The translations under genes were made by a program, and so were the position numbers. Under the pieces are notes generated by a model. That model was not told the DNA's origin. It made no database searches and saw nothing but the letters and a program-made list of their open reading frames with translations. From an uncultured Flavonifractor sp. (lineage in GTDB: Bacteria; Bacillota; Clostridia; Oscillospirales; Oscillospiraceae), in contig CALWXT010000017.1 in assembly GCA_944385575.1 (NCBI GenBank), positions 1-34,259 of the forward strand: a DNA stretch of 34,259 nucleotides, in the 5' to 3' direction. Below are positions 22,613 to 30,808 of this stretch, one piece after another; position 1 is the stretch's first letter, and each line of letters starts with the position of its first letter.

Positions 22613-23482
22613 TTACAGCTGGGCTGCCTTATCCTTCAGGAACTGCCGGAGCCACGCGGCAGTGGCCTTATGCTCCAGTGCGAAATCAATGGTGGCTTCC
22701 AGGAAGCCGCAGATATTGCCGGTGTCATACCGCCGGCCCTCGAAGTCCACCGCCACCATACGATTCTTCTTGCACAGCTCCCGCAGACCGTCGGTGAGCT
22801 GGATCTCCCCGCCATAGCCGGGCTTCACATTCTCCAGGATATCGAAGATATCAGGTGTGAGCACGTAGCGGCCCAGAATGGCGTAGTTGGAGAGCATCTG
22901 CTGGGGGGTGGGCTTCTCGTTCATATCGGACACGTCAAAAATCCGGTCCTCCAGGGGAGACACCTTGACAGAGGAGTAGCGGGAGATGGCCTCGGTGGAC
23001 ACCTTCTGCACACCTACAGCAGAAGCGCCGTACTTCTCCGCAGCCTCCACCAGCTGCAGAGTCACCGGCTTCTGGGCACGCATGATGTCGTCGCCCAGCA
23101 GCACCGCAAAGGGCTCGTCCCCCACAAAGCGCTTGGCACGGTAGATGGCATGGCCCAGACCCTTAGTCTCCTTCTGGCGAACATAGAAGATGTTGGCCAG
23201 ATCGGCGGCCCGGCGCACCTCCACCAGTTCCCGCTCTTTGCCGGACTGGAGCAGGCGGGTCTCCAGCTCAGGGTAATAGTCAAAGTAGTCATCCATGGCG
23301 GACTTGGCCCGGTTGGTGACAATGAGGATATCCTCGATACCGGCGGCTACCGCCTCCTCGATGATATACTGCACCACCGGCTTATCCACCATGGGGAGCA
23401 TCTCCTTGGGCACGGTCTTGGTGGCAGGCAGCATGCGGGTGCCCAGACCCGCGGCAGGAATGACAGCCTTGCGGACTTTCAT
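22613..23482 (-). CDS. galU: UTP-glucose-1-phosphate uridylyltransferase
   Basis: 289 residues. The nucleotide-binding start KAVIPAAGLGTRMLPATKTVPKEMLP (residues about 5-30) is the GalU signature. GEIQLTDGLREL and YDTGNICGFLEA further on match the family. The enzyme makes UDP-glucose from UTP and glucose-1-phosphate in the cytoplasm, for cell-envelope polysaccharides and glycolipids. ATG at 23482, with AAGGAGG upstream. The gene follows queT by 35 bp on the same strand with no terminator between, so both likely share one transcript. Confidence 0.95.
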   Translation of the reverse strand: MKVRKAVIPAAGLGTRMLPATKTVPKEMLPMVDKPVVQYIIEEAVAAGIEDILIVTNRAKSAMDDYFDYYPELETRLLQSGKERELVEVRRAADLANIFYVRQKETKGLGHAIYRAKRFVGDEPFAVLLGDDIMRAQKPVTLQLVEAAEKYGASAVGVQKVSTEAISRYSSVKVSPLEDRIFDVSDMNEKPTPQQMLSNYAILGRYVLTPDIFDILENVKPGYGGEIQLTDGLRELCKKNRMVAVDFEGRRYDTGNICGFLEATIDFALEHKATAAWLRQFLKDKAAQL

Positions 23483-23517
23483 AGCATATCCTCCTTATCT
23501 TTTTCCGGGCAAACCGC

Positions 23518-24045
23518 TCAGAATTGTGCCAAGCGGCGCTCCGGGATCATAGTACGGAAGTAGCGGACCCTGGACATGGCCTTCAGCAGCACAGTGCCCA
23601 GAACATAGCAGGCCAAAGCCTCCCCCACCACAAAGGTCCACAGATTCAGCATGTAGGACGCCCAGAACACATCGTTCAGGGCACCCGCCTGCGCCCAGGC
23701 CCACATGGGGGGCAGCAGCAGGGCATTCATCACAATGGGGGGCAGGCCGGCCAGATACCACCGGGGCATTTTCGTGCTCAGGAAGGCGGCAATAGCGGTG
23801 GCCAGGGTGCCCACGATCATATCAATGGGACCATAGGGGGAGAGAATGTTGGTCAGCAGACAGCCTAGTGCCAGGCCGGGGGCAGTAGCAGGAAAGAGGA
23901 AGGGTAGGACTGTAAGTGCCTCTCCCAGCCGGACCTGCACCGGTCCGAAGGTGAGCTGAAAGATATTGCCAAAGTAGCACAGGACGAAATAAATCGCCGC
24001 TACCATGGCCGCCAGGATCAGGTCTTTCGTGGAAAACTTGCGCAT
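23518..24045 (-). CDS. queT: QueT family transporter (queuosine precursor ECF S component)
   Basis: 175 residues from the ATG at 24045, chosen because GGAGG lies 11 nt upstream and MRKFSTKDLILAAMVAAIYFVLCYF is a typical start; codons farther upstream fall in the structured leader. About five or six hydrophobic segments are seen, with FQLTFGPVQVRLGEALTVLPFLFP and GLALGCLLTNILSPYGPIDMIVGTLAT as QueT phrases. It takes up a precursor of queuosine (preQ1 or a relative), using a shared ECF module encoded elsewhere. The leader has hairpins and a possible pseudoknot next to the ribosome site, fitting riboswitch control. galU follows in the same transcript. Confidence 0.88.
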   Translation of the reverse strand: MRKFSTKDLILAAMVAAIYFVLCYFGNIFQLTFGPVQVRLGEALTVLPFLFPATAPGLALGCLLTNILSPYGPIDMIVGTLATAIAAFLSTKMPRWYLAGLPPIVMNALLLPPMWAWAQAGALNDVFWASYMLNLWTFVVGEALACYVLGTVLLKAMSRVRYFRTMIPERRLAQF

Positions 24046-24056
24046 GATACTTGATT

Positions 24057-24155
24057 CCTCCATTTTGGTATTTAGAGAACCGCGGGCGGCCTTTGCGCCG
24101 AAGCCGCGGAACGAACACGGCTTTGCCGTGCTTGGACCGGGTGTGGAGACCAGTC
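24057..24155 (-). promoter_or_regulatory. Structured queT leader; candidate preQ1-III-type riboswitch
   Basis: Transcript 5' end near 24155. GACTGG (24155-24150) can pair with CCGGTC (24140-24135), one G-U, loop of nine. Within the hairpin side UGGU can pair with ACCA (24069-24066), seven bases from the GGAGG (24061-24057): a pseudoknot that would close the ribosome site. A long arm between (CACGGC/GCCGTG, then CCGCGG/CCGCGG) completes the picture. Known: preQ1-III riboswitches occur upstream of queT in related gut Clostridia and use a pseudoknot with a long extra arm. I cannot verify the conserved nucleotides by eye. Confidence 0.5.
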
Positions 24156-24161
24156 GGAGGT

Positions 24162-24190
24162 ATTGTACCATGTTTTGACCGGGAAGTAAA
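24162..24190 (-). promoter_or_regulatory. Promoter of queT-galU
   Basis: On the minus strand, TTTACT (24190-24185), a 17-bp spacer, TACAAT (24167-24162), with a TGG extended -10. Confidence 0.7.
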
Positions 24191-24226
24191 GCGGCCCCGG
24201 CGGATGGAATCCGCCGGGGCCGCTTT
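24188..24226 (-). terminator. Terminator of the RCC1/GLUG gene
   Basis: A 17-bp stem (24188-24204 with 24210-24226), GC-rich, ending in TTTACTT on the minus strand. It lies 10 nt past the stop codon. Confidence 0.85.
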
Positions 24227-24235
24227 CCGTTCCAT

Positions 24236-27200
24236 TCAGAGGGTCAGGCTCCGGGCCAACGGCCTGTTATTTGTAGCGCGCCAGAGGAACACCTTGGTCA
24301 CGGCCCCCTCCTGCTCCAACGTCAGGGGGACCGTGTTCACACCGGCACTCAGTTCTGGCATCGCCGTGCTGACACACAGCAGCCGCCCCTCCCCGTCATA
24401 GGCCGCCACCCGCAGGGCAGCAGCAGGCGTGTTGGACCCGCAGTAGAGCCGGACCTGTTTCCCGTCATAGCTCAGCAGCAGGCAGGTACCCGTCTTCCAC
24501 TGGAAGTAGGGCAGCCCGCCATTTTCCGCCTTGTCCCAAGCCCAGCACTGCTCAAAGTCCCACTTGGTGGTATCCTGATACCATCCTCCGGTATGCAGCT
24601 TGGTCTGCGAGACATCGCTGGCTCCCTTTTTGCTCAGCATGCCCTCTCCACGAGTGACGATCGTATTCTGGTAGTAGTTCGTACCAGAGCTGGCACTCAC
24701 ATCGGTGCCCAGAACGCTGGCCTTGAAGGGGCCGCTGCTGCCCATACCGCCCGGCGTCGAATCCATATAGGCGCTGACCTCTAGACTCAGAACCACACAC
24801 CGCTCAACATACAGGTACCGGCCGTTCTGCTCCACCTTGCCCACGATTCCGCCGGCGTAATCTGTACCGTAGGCCCGGGCCACCACTGTACCGGCGCTGT
24901 AACAGTCTTCTATACTAAGCGTGTAAGCGCTGCTGTCCACCATGGCAAACTGTCCCACGATGCCGCCGCACACCATCTCATAATAGGGTCCGCTGTCAGA
25001 CTGGCCGCTGCCCACATCCCCCAGGTTATAGCACTCGGAGACAGGCGAATAGCTGACCCCCGCGATACCACCCAAATAGGCGGACCGCCCGCAATAGGAC
25101 CAGGGCTCCAGCCAGATATCGGCGGTGTTATAGCACTGGCGCAGGGTCACGTTGACATTCAGGTGGCCCACGATGCCACCCACATAGAGTTCACTGGGGA
25201 AACAGGAGGCGAGCAGCTCGCCGGAATTGAAGCACCGCTCTACCACATAGTCATTGCTGGCAGCAGACTGGGGGATTTTTCCCGCAATACCGCCCATGCT
25301 CATCGTCTTTTTTGACGTGGAGCCGATCGTCCCGGAAACGGCGGCCAGATTGAAACAGTCGCTGGCGTCGGCGGCCAGCTCGCCCGCCAGACCACCCAGC
25401 CAGAGATTGCTGCCGTAGTCCAGGTCGGCGGTGATCTCACCGGTCACGTAGCAGTTGCACAGCTCCGCGCGGCAGGAGGTTGTATAGGTATTCTCAAACT
25501 GTCCTACAATGCCGCCCACATAGTAGTCGTCATAGCCGCCAGTCACCGAAATAGACACCTGCTCCAGCCCCAGGTTCTTCACCTGGCCCCGCTCGTTGAT
25601 CCAGCCAAACAGGCCCACACGGGTATTCTCTCCTCTGTATGTCAGATGAGAAATCACATGCCCCTGACCGTCAAAAATGCCGGAGAAGGGGCTCTCCCCG
25701 CCGATGGGCGTCCAGTTTTCATAGCCGGACAGGTCCAGGTCGGCAGTAAGCACATAGGACCCGTCCAGGGGATAGCTGGGATCAACACCGATAGCCACCA
25801 GCTGTGCCGCTGTAGAAATCGGGATGGCGTTCTCGTCCGCCACTCCGATCTCTCCCTGGAAGGCACCGTTGGAGCCCATGCCCGGCCAGTCTTTTTCAAA
25901 CAGAGCCGTAATCGTAACATCCTCCGCCGGCATGTCAAACGTGACGACAGGGGATCCAGGGTCGGCAAGGACCACCCCGTCCGCCTCCCACCCGGTGAAG
26001 AGATATCCCTCCCAGGGCTGGGCGGTGAGGGTGATGCGGCTTCCCGGCGCATAGCCGCCGGAGGGTGTACCCTGGATGCCGCCCTGGGACGTGTCCACCT
26101 GCCGGGTCAGGAAATAGTCCTGCCCAGAAGGGGTATACAGAGATAGCGGCGTGCCGTCTTCCCGAAGCACTGGCCGCTCCAGATCAAATTCACCCTCCTC
26201 AAGCTCTGGCCGGCCCATCTGGCCGTAAAAATTTCTGCCCCGACTGTAAACCACTCCATCCTGCCGCAGGGCAATGGTCGTAACACCCCGCTGGGCAAGG
26301 GAAATCACATGGTCAATGGGCAGCTGCGTGGGAGTGAGCGCCTCATCGGAGGACGTGCCCGGCGGCTGCAGCAGACTGTCCTGTCCCCACAGCCACAGGG
26401 TCCCGTCCTCGTGGAGGGCCACCGTGCTGCCCGAGACGGCGGAGACTTGGACCGGCGGACTGGTGTGATAACCGGCCTTCTTGTAGGGTGCGGAGAGGGG
26501 GCCCTCGCTGGTCGTCCCCTCGCCTGTCTGGCCGTACCGGTTATCGCCCCAAATATAGATTCCCGGGTCCTGGCCGCCGGAAACAGCAAAGACGTTCTTT
26601 TCGCTGACCTCCAGACTGACGATGCGGTCGCTTCCCGGGAATACGATCTCTCTGGGTATTCTGTCATCGTACTTCTCGTCCGTCAGCTGCCAGTTATAAT
26701 AAGGACCCGCTCCCCAGCCATACAGTCTGCTGGGGTCCTCCGGCGTGCCCGAGCCGCAGAGGAAAATGAATCCGTTTCCGTTGATAGACTGGCCTTTCAC
26801 AGCAGTCACATGACAATCGTCCAGCTCGTACACATGATAAATCTCGCTGTTATCAAAGGTAGCATCCTGATATCTGCGTGCAAGAATCCCCCAGCCATAG
26901 ACGCTCCCGTCTCCCATGACGATCACGGAGGCCTGGTTGGAAAACGCAACATCCACCACACCGGATTGGTTGGGCAGCGGGACCTGCTGGGGCGTGGACA
27001 CTCCGGTGTTGGGGGGAAAACTGTGATATCCTAAACCAAGCTCGCCCGCATTGTTCTCTCCCCAGGCCCAAAGGGTCCCATCTGCCTTCAGCGCCATCAT
27101 ACTGCTGCGCCCCACATAGATCTTGACCACGTCAGTCAAGCCGGGCACAGGTGCGGCATACCCACGGTCCGTCGTGGTGCCATCCCCCAGCTGCCCGCTG

Positions 27201-27370
27201 TCGTTTTCCCCCCAAGTCCAGACCGTGCCGTGTTCATCCAGAGCCGCGCAGAATTCCCAGCCTGCCGCCACCACAGGCTCTGCTACAACCGGCTCTGCTG
27301 CCCATGCTCCAGCCGGCAGCAGAGTCAAAAGTAGTACGCAGGTAAGGAGCCAGGAAACCACCCGTTTCAT
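24236..27370 (-). CDS. Large secreted protein: seven RCC1-like repeats, B-repeat-like linker, GLUG repeats
   Basis: 1044 residues from the ATG at 27370 (GAGGTG 6 nt upstream; a GTG three codons earlier lies inside that site). The signal peptide is about 1-25 (LLTCVLLLTLLPAGAWAAEP). Residues about 30-430 hold seven RCC1-type strands (WTWGEN, WAWGEN, YGWG, YGWG, YIWGDN, WLWGQ, YSRGRN), the number needed for a seven-bladed propeller. A short bacterial-repeat stretch follows (GYLFTGWEADG, about 430-490). Then comes a GLUG region (about 500-860) with seven xGGIxG motifs. The roughly 100-residue end is unassigned. No LPXTG, SLH or membrane anchor is seen, so it is probably released. Function unknown; binding to polymer or host/bacterial surfaces is a guess. 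Confidence 0.85.
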   Translation of the reverse strand: MKRVVSWLLTCVLLLTLLPAGAWAAEPVVAEPVVAAGWEFCAALDEHGTVWTWGENDSGQLGDGTTTDRGYAAPVPGLTDVVKIYVGRSSMMALKADGTLWAWGENNAGELGLGYHSFPPNTGVSTPQQVPLPNQSGVVDVAFSNQASVIVMGDGSVYGWGILARRYQDATFDNSEIYHVYELDDCHVTAVKGQSINGNGFIFLCGSGTPEDPSRLYGWGAGPYYNWQLTDEKYDDRIPREIVFPGSDRIVSLEVSEKNVFAVSGGQDPGIYIWGDNRYGQTGEGTTSEGPLSAPYKKAGYHTSPPVQVSAVSGSTVALHEDGTLWLWGQDSLLQPPGTSSDEALTPTQLPIDHVISLAQRGVTTIALRQDGVVYSRGRNFYGQMGRPELEEGEFDLERPVLREDGTPLSLYTPSGQDYFLTRQVDTSQGGIQGTPSGGYAPGSRITLTAQPWEGYLFTGWEADGVVLADPGSPVVTFDMPAEDVTITALFEKDWPGMGSNGAFQGEIGVADENAIPISTAAQLVAIGVDPSYPLDGSYVLTADLDLSGYENWTPIGGESPFSGIFDGQGHVISHLTYRGENTRVGLFGWINERGQVKNLGLEQVSISVTGGYDDYYVGGIVGQFENTYTTSCRAELCNCYVTGEITADLDYGSNLWLGGLAGELAADASDCFNLAAVSGTIGSTSKKTMSMGGIAGKIPQSAASNDYVVERCFNSGELLASCFPSELYVGGIVGHLNVNVTLRQCYNTADIWLEPWSYCGRSAYLGGIAGVSYSPVSECYNLGDVGSGQSDSGPYYEMVCGGIVGQFAMVDSSAYTLSIEDCYSAGTVVARAYGTDYAGGIVGKVEQNGRYLYVERCVVLSLEVSAYMDSTPGGMGSSGPFKASVLGTDVSASSGTNYYQNTIVTRGEGMLSKKGASDVSQTKLHTGGWYQDTTKWDFEQCWAWDKAENGGLPYFQWKTGTCLLLSYDGKQVRLYCGSNTPAAALRVAAYDGEGRLLCVSTAMPELSAGVNTVPLTLEQEGAVTKVFLWRATNNRPLARSLTL

Positions 27371-27402
27371 CGCTGTCACCTCTCAGGTATTTTGTTTCTT
27401 TT

Positions 27403-27431
27403 ATTGTATCATCCCGGCATTTCCCTCACAA
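27403..27431 (-). promoter_or_regulatory. Promoter of the RCC1/GLUG gene
   Basis: On the minus strand, TTGTGA (27431-27426), a 17-bp spacer, TACAAT (27408-27403), with a TGA extended -10. Confidence 0.7.
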
Positions 27432-27465
27432 TAAGCAAACAGCATAGTATTTTCCCATAGCATGC

Positions 27466-27503
27466 AAAAAACAGACGGATCGCCGAAATCCGCGATCCGT
27501 CTG
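27466..27503 (-). terminator. Terminator of the guanine deaminase operon
   Basis: CAGACGGATCGC (27503-27492 on the minus strand) pairs with GCGATCCGTCTG (27483-27472), then six T. Confidence 0.9.
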
Positions 27504-27514
27504 CTCCAATTGAT

Positions 27515-28783
27515 TCACAGTGTAAAGGGCTGCTCCACCAGCGCGCCGCCGCAGTAGCGGGCGGCGATATGCCGGTCATCCCCGTCGTAGAGGAATTGCT
27601 CCAGCCGCTCCACCGGCGTGCGCTCCAGCAGGTCGTCCAGCCGGTCAGGCATGACCACCAGGGCATCGAAGTCGAATCCCGGCTCAAAGCAGCCCACCTG
27701 CCCGAAGAAGGCGCCGCTGGCCCGGGTGGCCAGGTGGAAGCTCTCCGTCACCTTCAGGTGCCGCTCCTCCGGGTGGTTCAGCCAGTTCAGCTTGGACAGG
27801 GCAGCGGCTGCGGCCACGCTGCGGTTCATGGCGGCGGTGTGGCCCCCGGCTACATCGCTGGCCACACAGCAGCGCAGGCCCTCCTCCAGGTCCCGGCGCA
27901 GGGGCATCACACCGCTGGACACGTTGCTGTTGGAGAAGGGGCAGTGAGCCAGCAGCACCCCTTTCTCCCGCAGAATTTCCTTCTCCCCGTCGGAGAGGTA
28001 GATGCCGTGGGCCATGATGGTCTTGTCCTGCCGCAGCAGGCCGAAGGCCTCATACACCTGGGTGTAGGTGGGGATATCCGGGTGAAGCTCCTTTACCCAC
28101 TGGACCTCGCTGGGATTCTCCGACAGATGGGACTGAACCGGCACATCATATTTCTCCCCCAGCTGTCCCAGGCCGTCCATCAGCTTGGCGGTGGTGGAGG
28201 GTACAAACCGGGGGGTGAGGATGAGGCCCACATGCTTCAGCTCCTCCCGGCTGCGGCAGATCAGCTCCTCCGTGTCCGCCAGGGACTGCTCTGTCTCCTC
28301 CCGCAGATTGTCGGGGGCATTGCGGTCCATGTTCACCTTGCCCACCAGGCCGCGGAGCCCGGCCTGCTCGGTGAGCTCCATCAGGCGCCAGGCGGCGTCC
28401 TTATGAATGGTGGCAAAGGCGGAAAACCGCAGGGTACCCGTTGCCCACAGCCGGTTCAAAAACCGCTTCCACACCTGTTCCGCAAATTCTATGTCCCGAT
28501 AGCGGGCCTCCAGCGGGAAAGTGTATGTCTCCAACCACTCCAGCAGGCGCACATCATAGCCGATGCCGCGGTTAGGGAACTGGGGGGCGTGAATGTGCAT
28601 GTCGTTGAAGCCCGGGATGATGATGGCCTCGCCCCAGTCGGTCACCGACTGCCCGGCGTACTCCGGTGGCAGCTGGTCGTACAGCCCTATGATCTTCTCC
28701 CCTTCGGTCACCAGCCAGGCGTGCTCCCGCACTTCCAGCTGGTCCAGGGCCGGGGCCCAAATGAAATTACCCTTGAGAATCAT
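27515..28783 (-). CDS. guaD: Guanine deaminase (amidohydrolase family)
   Basis: 422 residues. The metal site is PGFNDMHIHAP (H63, H65), followed by VQSHLSENPSEVQWV, MAHGIYLS and ASDVAGGH. NRGIGYDVRLLEWLETYTFPLE and HCPFSNSNVSSGVMPLR are guanine-deaminase phrases. It hydrolyses guanine to xanthine and ammonia using one zinc ion, in the cytoplasm, for purine salvage or nitrogen supply. The ATG at 28783 overlaps the stop of the NifU-domain gene by 4 bases (ATGA), so its translation is coupled to that gene. A related amidohydrolase substrate cannot be fully excluded, but the motif set fits guanine well. Confidence 0.9.
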   Translation of the reverse strand: MILKGNFIWAPALDQLEVREHAWLVTEGEKIIGLYDQLPPEYAGQSVTDWGEAIIIPGFNDMHIHAPQFPNRGIGYDVRLLEWLETYTFPLEARYRDIEFAEQVWKRFLNRLWATGTLRFSAFATIHKDAAWRLMELTEQAGLRGLVGKVNMDRNAPDNLREETEQSLADTEELICRSREELKHVGLILTPRFVPSTTAKLMDGLGQLGEKYDVPVQSHLSENPSEVQWVKELHPDIPTYTQVYEAFGLLRQDKTIMAHGIYLSDGEKEILREKGVLLAHCPFSNSNVSSGVMPLRRDLEEGLRCCVASDVAGGHTAAMNRSVAAAAALSKLNWLNHPEERHLKVTESFHLATRASGAFFGQVGCFEPGFDFDALVVMPDRLDDLLERTPVERLEQFLYDGDDRHIAARYCGGALVEQPFTL

Positions 28784-29070
28784 GCCTGTCCTCCTCTGTT
28801 TCCGCGGAGAATGGCCCGGGCCTGCTCTAGCAGGTCCTCGCTCACCTCCTGGATAAGCATCACCTGCTTCACCTCAGGCACTGCCTGACAAACTTCCTCC
28901 TGAATGAGCTGTTCCGTAGTAATGGTGGCGGAAGGGCAGCCGGAGCACTGGCCCAGCAGCCGCACCCGCAGGATGCCGTCCTCCAGGCCCACTACCCGCA
29001 CCTCGCCGCCATGGCCATGGAGATAAGGGCGCACCCGCTCGTCCAGCACCTGCTCGATCTGTTCCATCAT
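28780..29070 (-). CDS. NifU C-terminal domain protein (Fe-S scaffold-like)
   Basis: 96 residues from the ATG at 29070 or the adjacent ATG at 29067 (GGAAG upstream). The core is LDERVRPYLHGHGGEVRVVGLEDGILRVRLLGQCSGCPSA, with C42 and C45 as the CxxC that holds a 4Fe-4S cluster in Nfu-type proteins. Such proteins deliver Fe-S clusters to target enzymes. It is first in a two-gene operon with guanine deaminase, with a 4-base ATGA overlap. Guanine deaminase is a zinc enzyme with no cluster, so the pairing is unexpected. The operon has its own extended -10 promoter. Confidence 0.9.
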   Translation of the reverse strand: MMEQIEQVLDERVRPYLHGHGGEVRVVGLEDGILRVRLLGQCSGCPSATITTEQLIQEEVCQAVPEVKQVMLIQEVSEDLLEQARAILRGNRGGQA

Positions 29071-29123
29071 GGTCGTGTTCTTCCTTTCCAGACGACGTCT
29101 CCGCCGTCCCGTTCCTTTCTTCT

Positions 29124-29152
29124 ATCCTAACATGCCCGGCCTCCCGGGTCAA
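29124..29152 (-). promoter_or_regulatory. Promoter of the NifU-domain / guaD operon
   Basis: On the minus strand, TTGACC (29152-29147), a 17-bp spacer, TAGGAT (29129-29124), with a TGT extension. Confidence 0.78.
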
Positions 29153-29155
29153 TGG

Positions 29156-29185
29156 AAAAGGCGGAGGGGATATTCCCCTCCGCCT
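29156..29185 (-). terminator. Terminator of the DUF815-TraB operon
   Basis: Minus strand AGGCGGAGGGGA (29185-29174) pairs with TCCCCTCCGCCT (29170-29159), loop ATA, then TTTT. It lies downstream of the duplicated 3' end. Confidence 0.88.
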
Positions 29186-29198
29186 GTATGCTCCATAC

Positions 29199-29261
29199 TC
29201 AGTCCACCAGCTCTACGGTATAGCCCAGCTCCCGCAGACCGGACACGATCCCGCCCGGGTC
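29199..29261. repeat. 63-bp direct repeat, distal copy (duplicate of the TraB 3' end)
   Basis: Identical to 29426-29488, offset 227 bp. It repeats the last 20 codons plus stop of the TraB/GumN gene but has no start and no upstream coding, so it is not translated. Confidence 0.97.
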
Positions 29262-29425
29262 TGCCCCATGGAACGCCTCGTTCCATGGGGACCCCGTTTC
29301 TTTTCACCCCCGGGGCGAAGTCAATCCGCCCCGGAGCAAGGATTTGCCCTTCGGGCAAATCCCTTGTACGGCGCAAGCGCCGCCCCGCCTTTGGCGGGGA
29401 TATGGCGGACCCGGAATAGCCCGGT
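29262..29425. repeat. 164-bp hairpin-rich insert between two copies of a gene end
   Basis: Five stem-loops in a row: 29264-29290 (11-bp stem, loop GCCTC), 29310-29334 (8 bp), 29340-29362 (10 bp, loop TTC), 29369-29382 and 29383-29399 (7 bp, loop TTT). No ORF is convincing. The flanking 63-bp duplication makes it look inserted. Confidence 0.9.
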
Positions 29426-29488
29426 TCAGTCCACCAGCTCTACGGTATAGCCCAGCTCCCGCAGACCGGACACGATCCCGCCCGGGTC
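29426..29488. repeat. 63-bp direct repeat, proximal copy (inside the TraB gene)
   Basis: The in-gene copy of the repeat; its left edge is exactly the TGA stop codon of the TraB/GumN protein. Confidence 0.97.
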
Positions 29489-30802
29489 CACCATGTGGCC
29501 CGCGCCTACCGCCAGGAAGAAGGTGTTTTCCCCCTCGGTCTCCAGGTAGGAGGCGGCCGCCTTGATCATACCGGGGTCACGCTCGGTAAACAGCTTGGAG
29601 TTGAGTTCGTCATCGCTGGTAATGACGGATGCCTTGTCGTACACCTCGGCAAACGCCTCCGGGTCACGAGTTTTCCAAGCGGCGAACATGCTGGACATAA
29701 TCTTCTCTTGCTCCTGGGCCGCCTGCTCCATCTCCGGGTCCACCTTGCCGCCCTGGGCCATCTCCAGCAGAGCCAGGGAAGCGTCCAGATAGGTCTCCTG
29801 ATACTCCGGGGACAGGCCGTCAAAGATACCTCCCTGGAAGGCGTAAGTCTCCACCGCGTCGATGGTCTTGCCGGCGTTCACCGCACGGGCATTCACATAC
29901 AGGTCGATGGCCATGGCGTTGGCGCTGGTGGTGTCGTCAGCCATGCTCAGGGTGCTGAAGGTGGAAGCCAGTGCCCAGGGCTTATAGGCATCCAGGCCGT
30001 TGGGGCCCATACCCAGGGCCTCAGACTGGGCCTGCACACGCTGATACAGCTCAGGGCTGATATGATCGGCCAGAGTGGTGCCGTCATTGTAGGTCTGGAG
30101 AGCCTGGAACTCCGCCAGACCGGCCTGGTCGTTGAAGTCCAGCTCAAAGCCCACGGTCTGGGAGGCGTCGATGGCGTCCCGCAGGGACTTGTGGAGAGGA
30201 TAGACATTGTCCCGGTCCAGGTGGATGGTACCCAGCAGATAGAGGGTGTTCTTCCCGTTGGTGGCCTTCCACAGCAGGCCCTTGGAGCCGGCGTCGTTGG
30301 CGTCGTATACTGCCAGAATCAGCCGGTCGGCCATGACCATGGCCTCCTGATAGGTACAAGTGCGTTCCAGCGCCAGATCTCCCGTCTGATCCCCCTGGAC
30401 CACACCCAAGCCGGCGAGGAAGGCCGCGGCCCCTTCTTCCACACCGGGCAGCTCATAGGCCGCCGCCTGCTGGTACAGCGCATTCATCACGCCGCCTCTG
30501 GTGCCGTCCACCACCAGGCCCACGGTGTCCGCCGTCCGCTGGGGCAGTTCCAGCAGCGCCAGCTTGTCGGCCACGATCTTGCTCATGTTCTCCAGCTGCT
30601 CCATGGTCACCGGGCTCTGGATGTAAGTTGTATAGGAATCGTCCACCAGCCCTAAGGCATAGCTGTCGGCCAGGGTGCTCACCGCCCAGGCATCAGGCAG
30701 CTGAGGCTGAGCGCTCTCCTCCGCCGCCAGGGCGGGGACGGTCAGCAGGGCCACAGCCAGCACACCGGCCAGGGCTTTTTTGATTACACTGCGTTTTTTC
30801 AT
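29426..30802 (-). CDS. Secreted TraB/GumN family protein
   Basis: 458 residues, ATG at 30802 with GGAGT upstream. The signal peptide is about 1-26 (cut after ALA). Residues about 35-170 resemble a pair of S-layer-homology-like modules (AWAVSTLADSYALGLVDDSY; TCTYQEAMVMADRLILAVYD). The TraB/GumN domain follows: LLWKATNGKNTLYLLGTIHLDRDNVYPL with GTIH at 191-194, and the closing AVGAGHMVDPGGIVSGLRELGY with H436. The family includes Tiki-type metalloproteases. Activity in bacteria is little studied. Its start is 6 bp after the DUF815 gene, so the two are one operon. Its last 21 codons are repeated downstream around a 164-bp insert. Confidence 0.87.
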   Translation of the reverse strand: MKKRSVIKKALAGVLAVALLTVPALAAEESAQPQLPDAWAVSTLADSYALGLVDDSYTTYIQSPVTMEQLENMSKIVADKLALLELPQRTADTVGLVVDGTRGGVMNALYQQAAAYELPGVEEGAAAFLAGLGVVQGDQTGDLALERTCTYQEAMVMADRLILAVYDANDAGSKGLLWKATNGKNTLYLLGTIHLDRDNVYPLHKSLRDAIDASQTVGFELDFNDQAGLAEFQALQTYNDGTTLADHISPELYQRVQAQSEALGMGPNGLDAYKPWALASTFSTLSMADDTTSANAMAIDLYVNARAVNAGKTIDAVETYAFQGGIFDGLSPEYQETYLDASLALLEMAQGGKVDPEMEQAAQEQEKIMSSMFAAWKTRDPEAFAEVYDKASVITSDDELNSKLFTERDPGMIKAAASYLETEGENTFFLAVGAGHMVDPGGIVSGLRELGYTVELVD

Positions 30803-30808
30803 GGGAAC

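Noticed and set aside
27569..28888. 439-codon plus-strand frame over guaD
   Set aside because: Antisense to guanine deaminase, whose motifs and operon structure are clear.
29149..29376. Small minus-strand ORF in the hairpin insert
   Set aside because: It is made of hairpin sequence plus the out-of-frame duplicate, with no ribosome site.
29495..30655. 386-codon plus-strand frame over the TraB gene
   Set aside because: Antisense shadow; the minus-strand gene has a signal peptide and TraB motifs.
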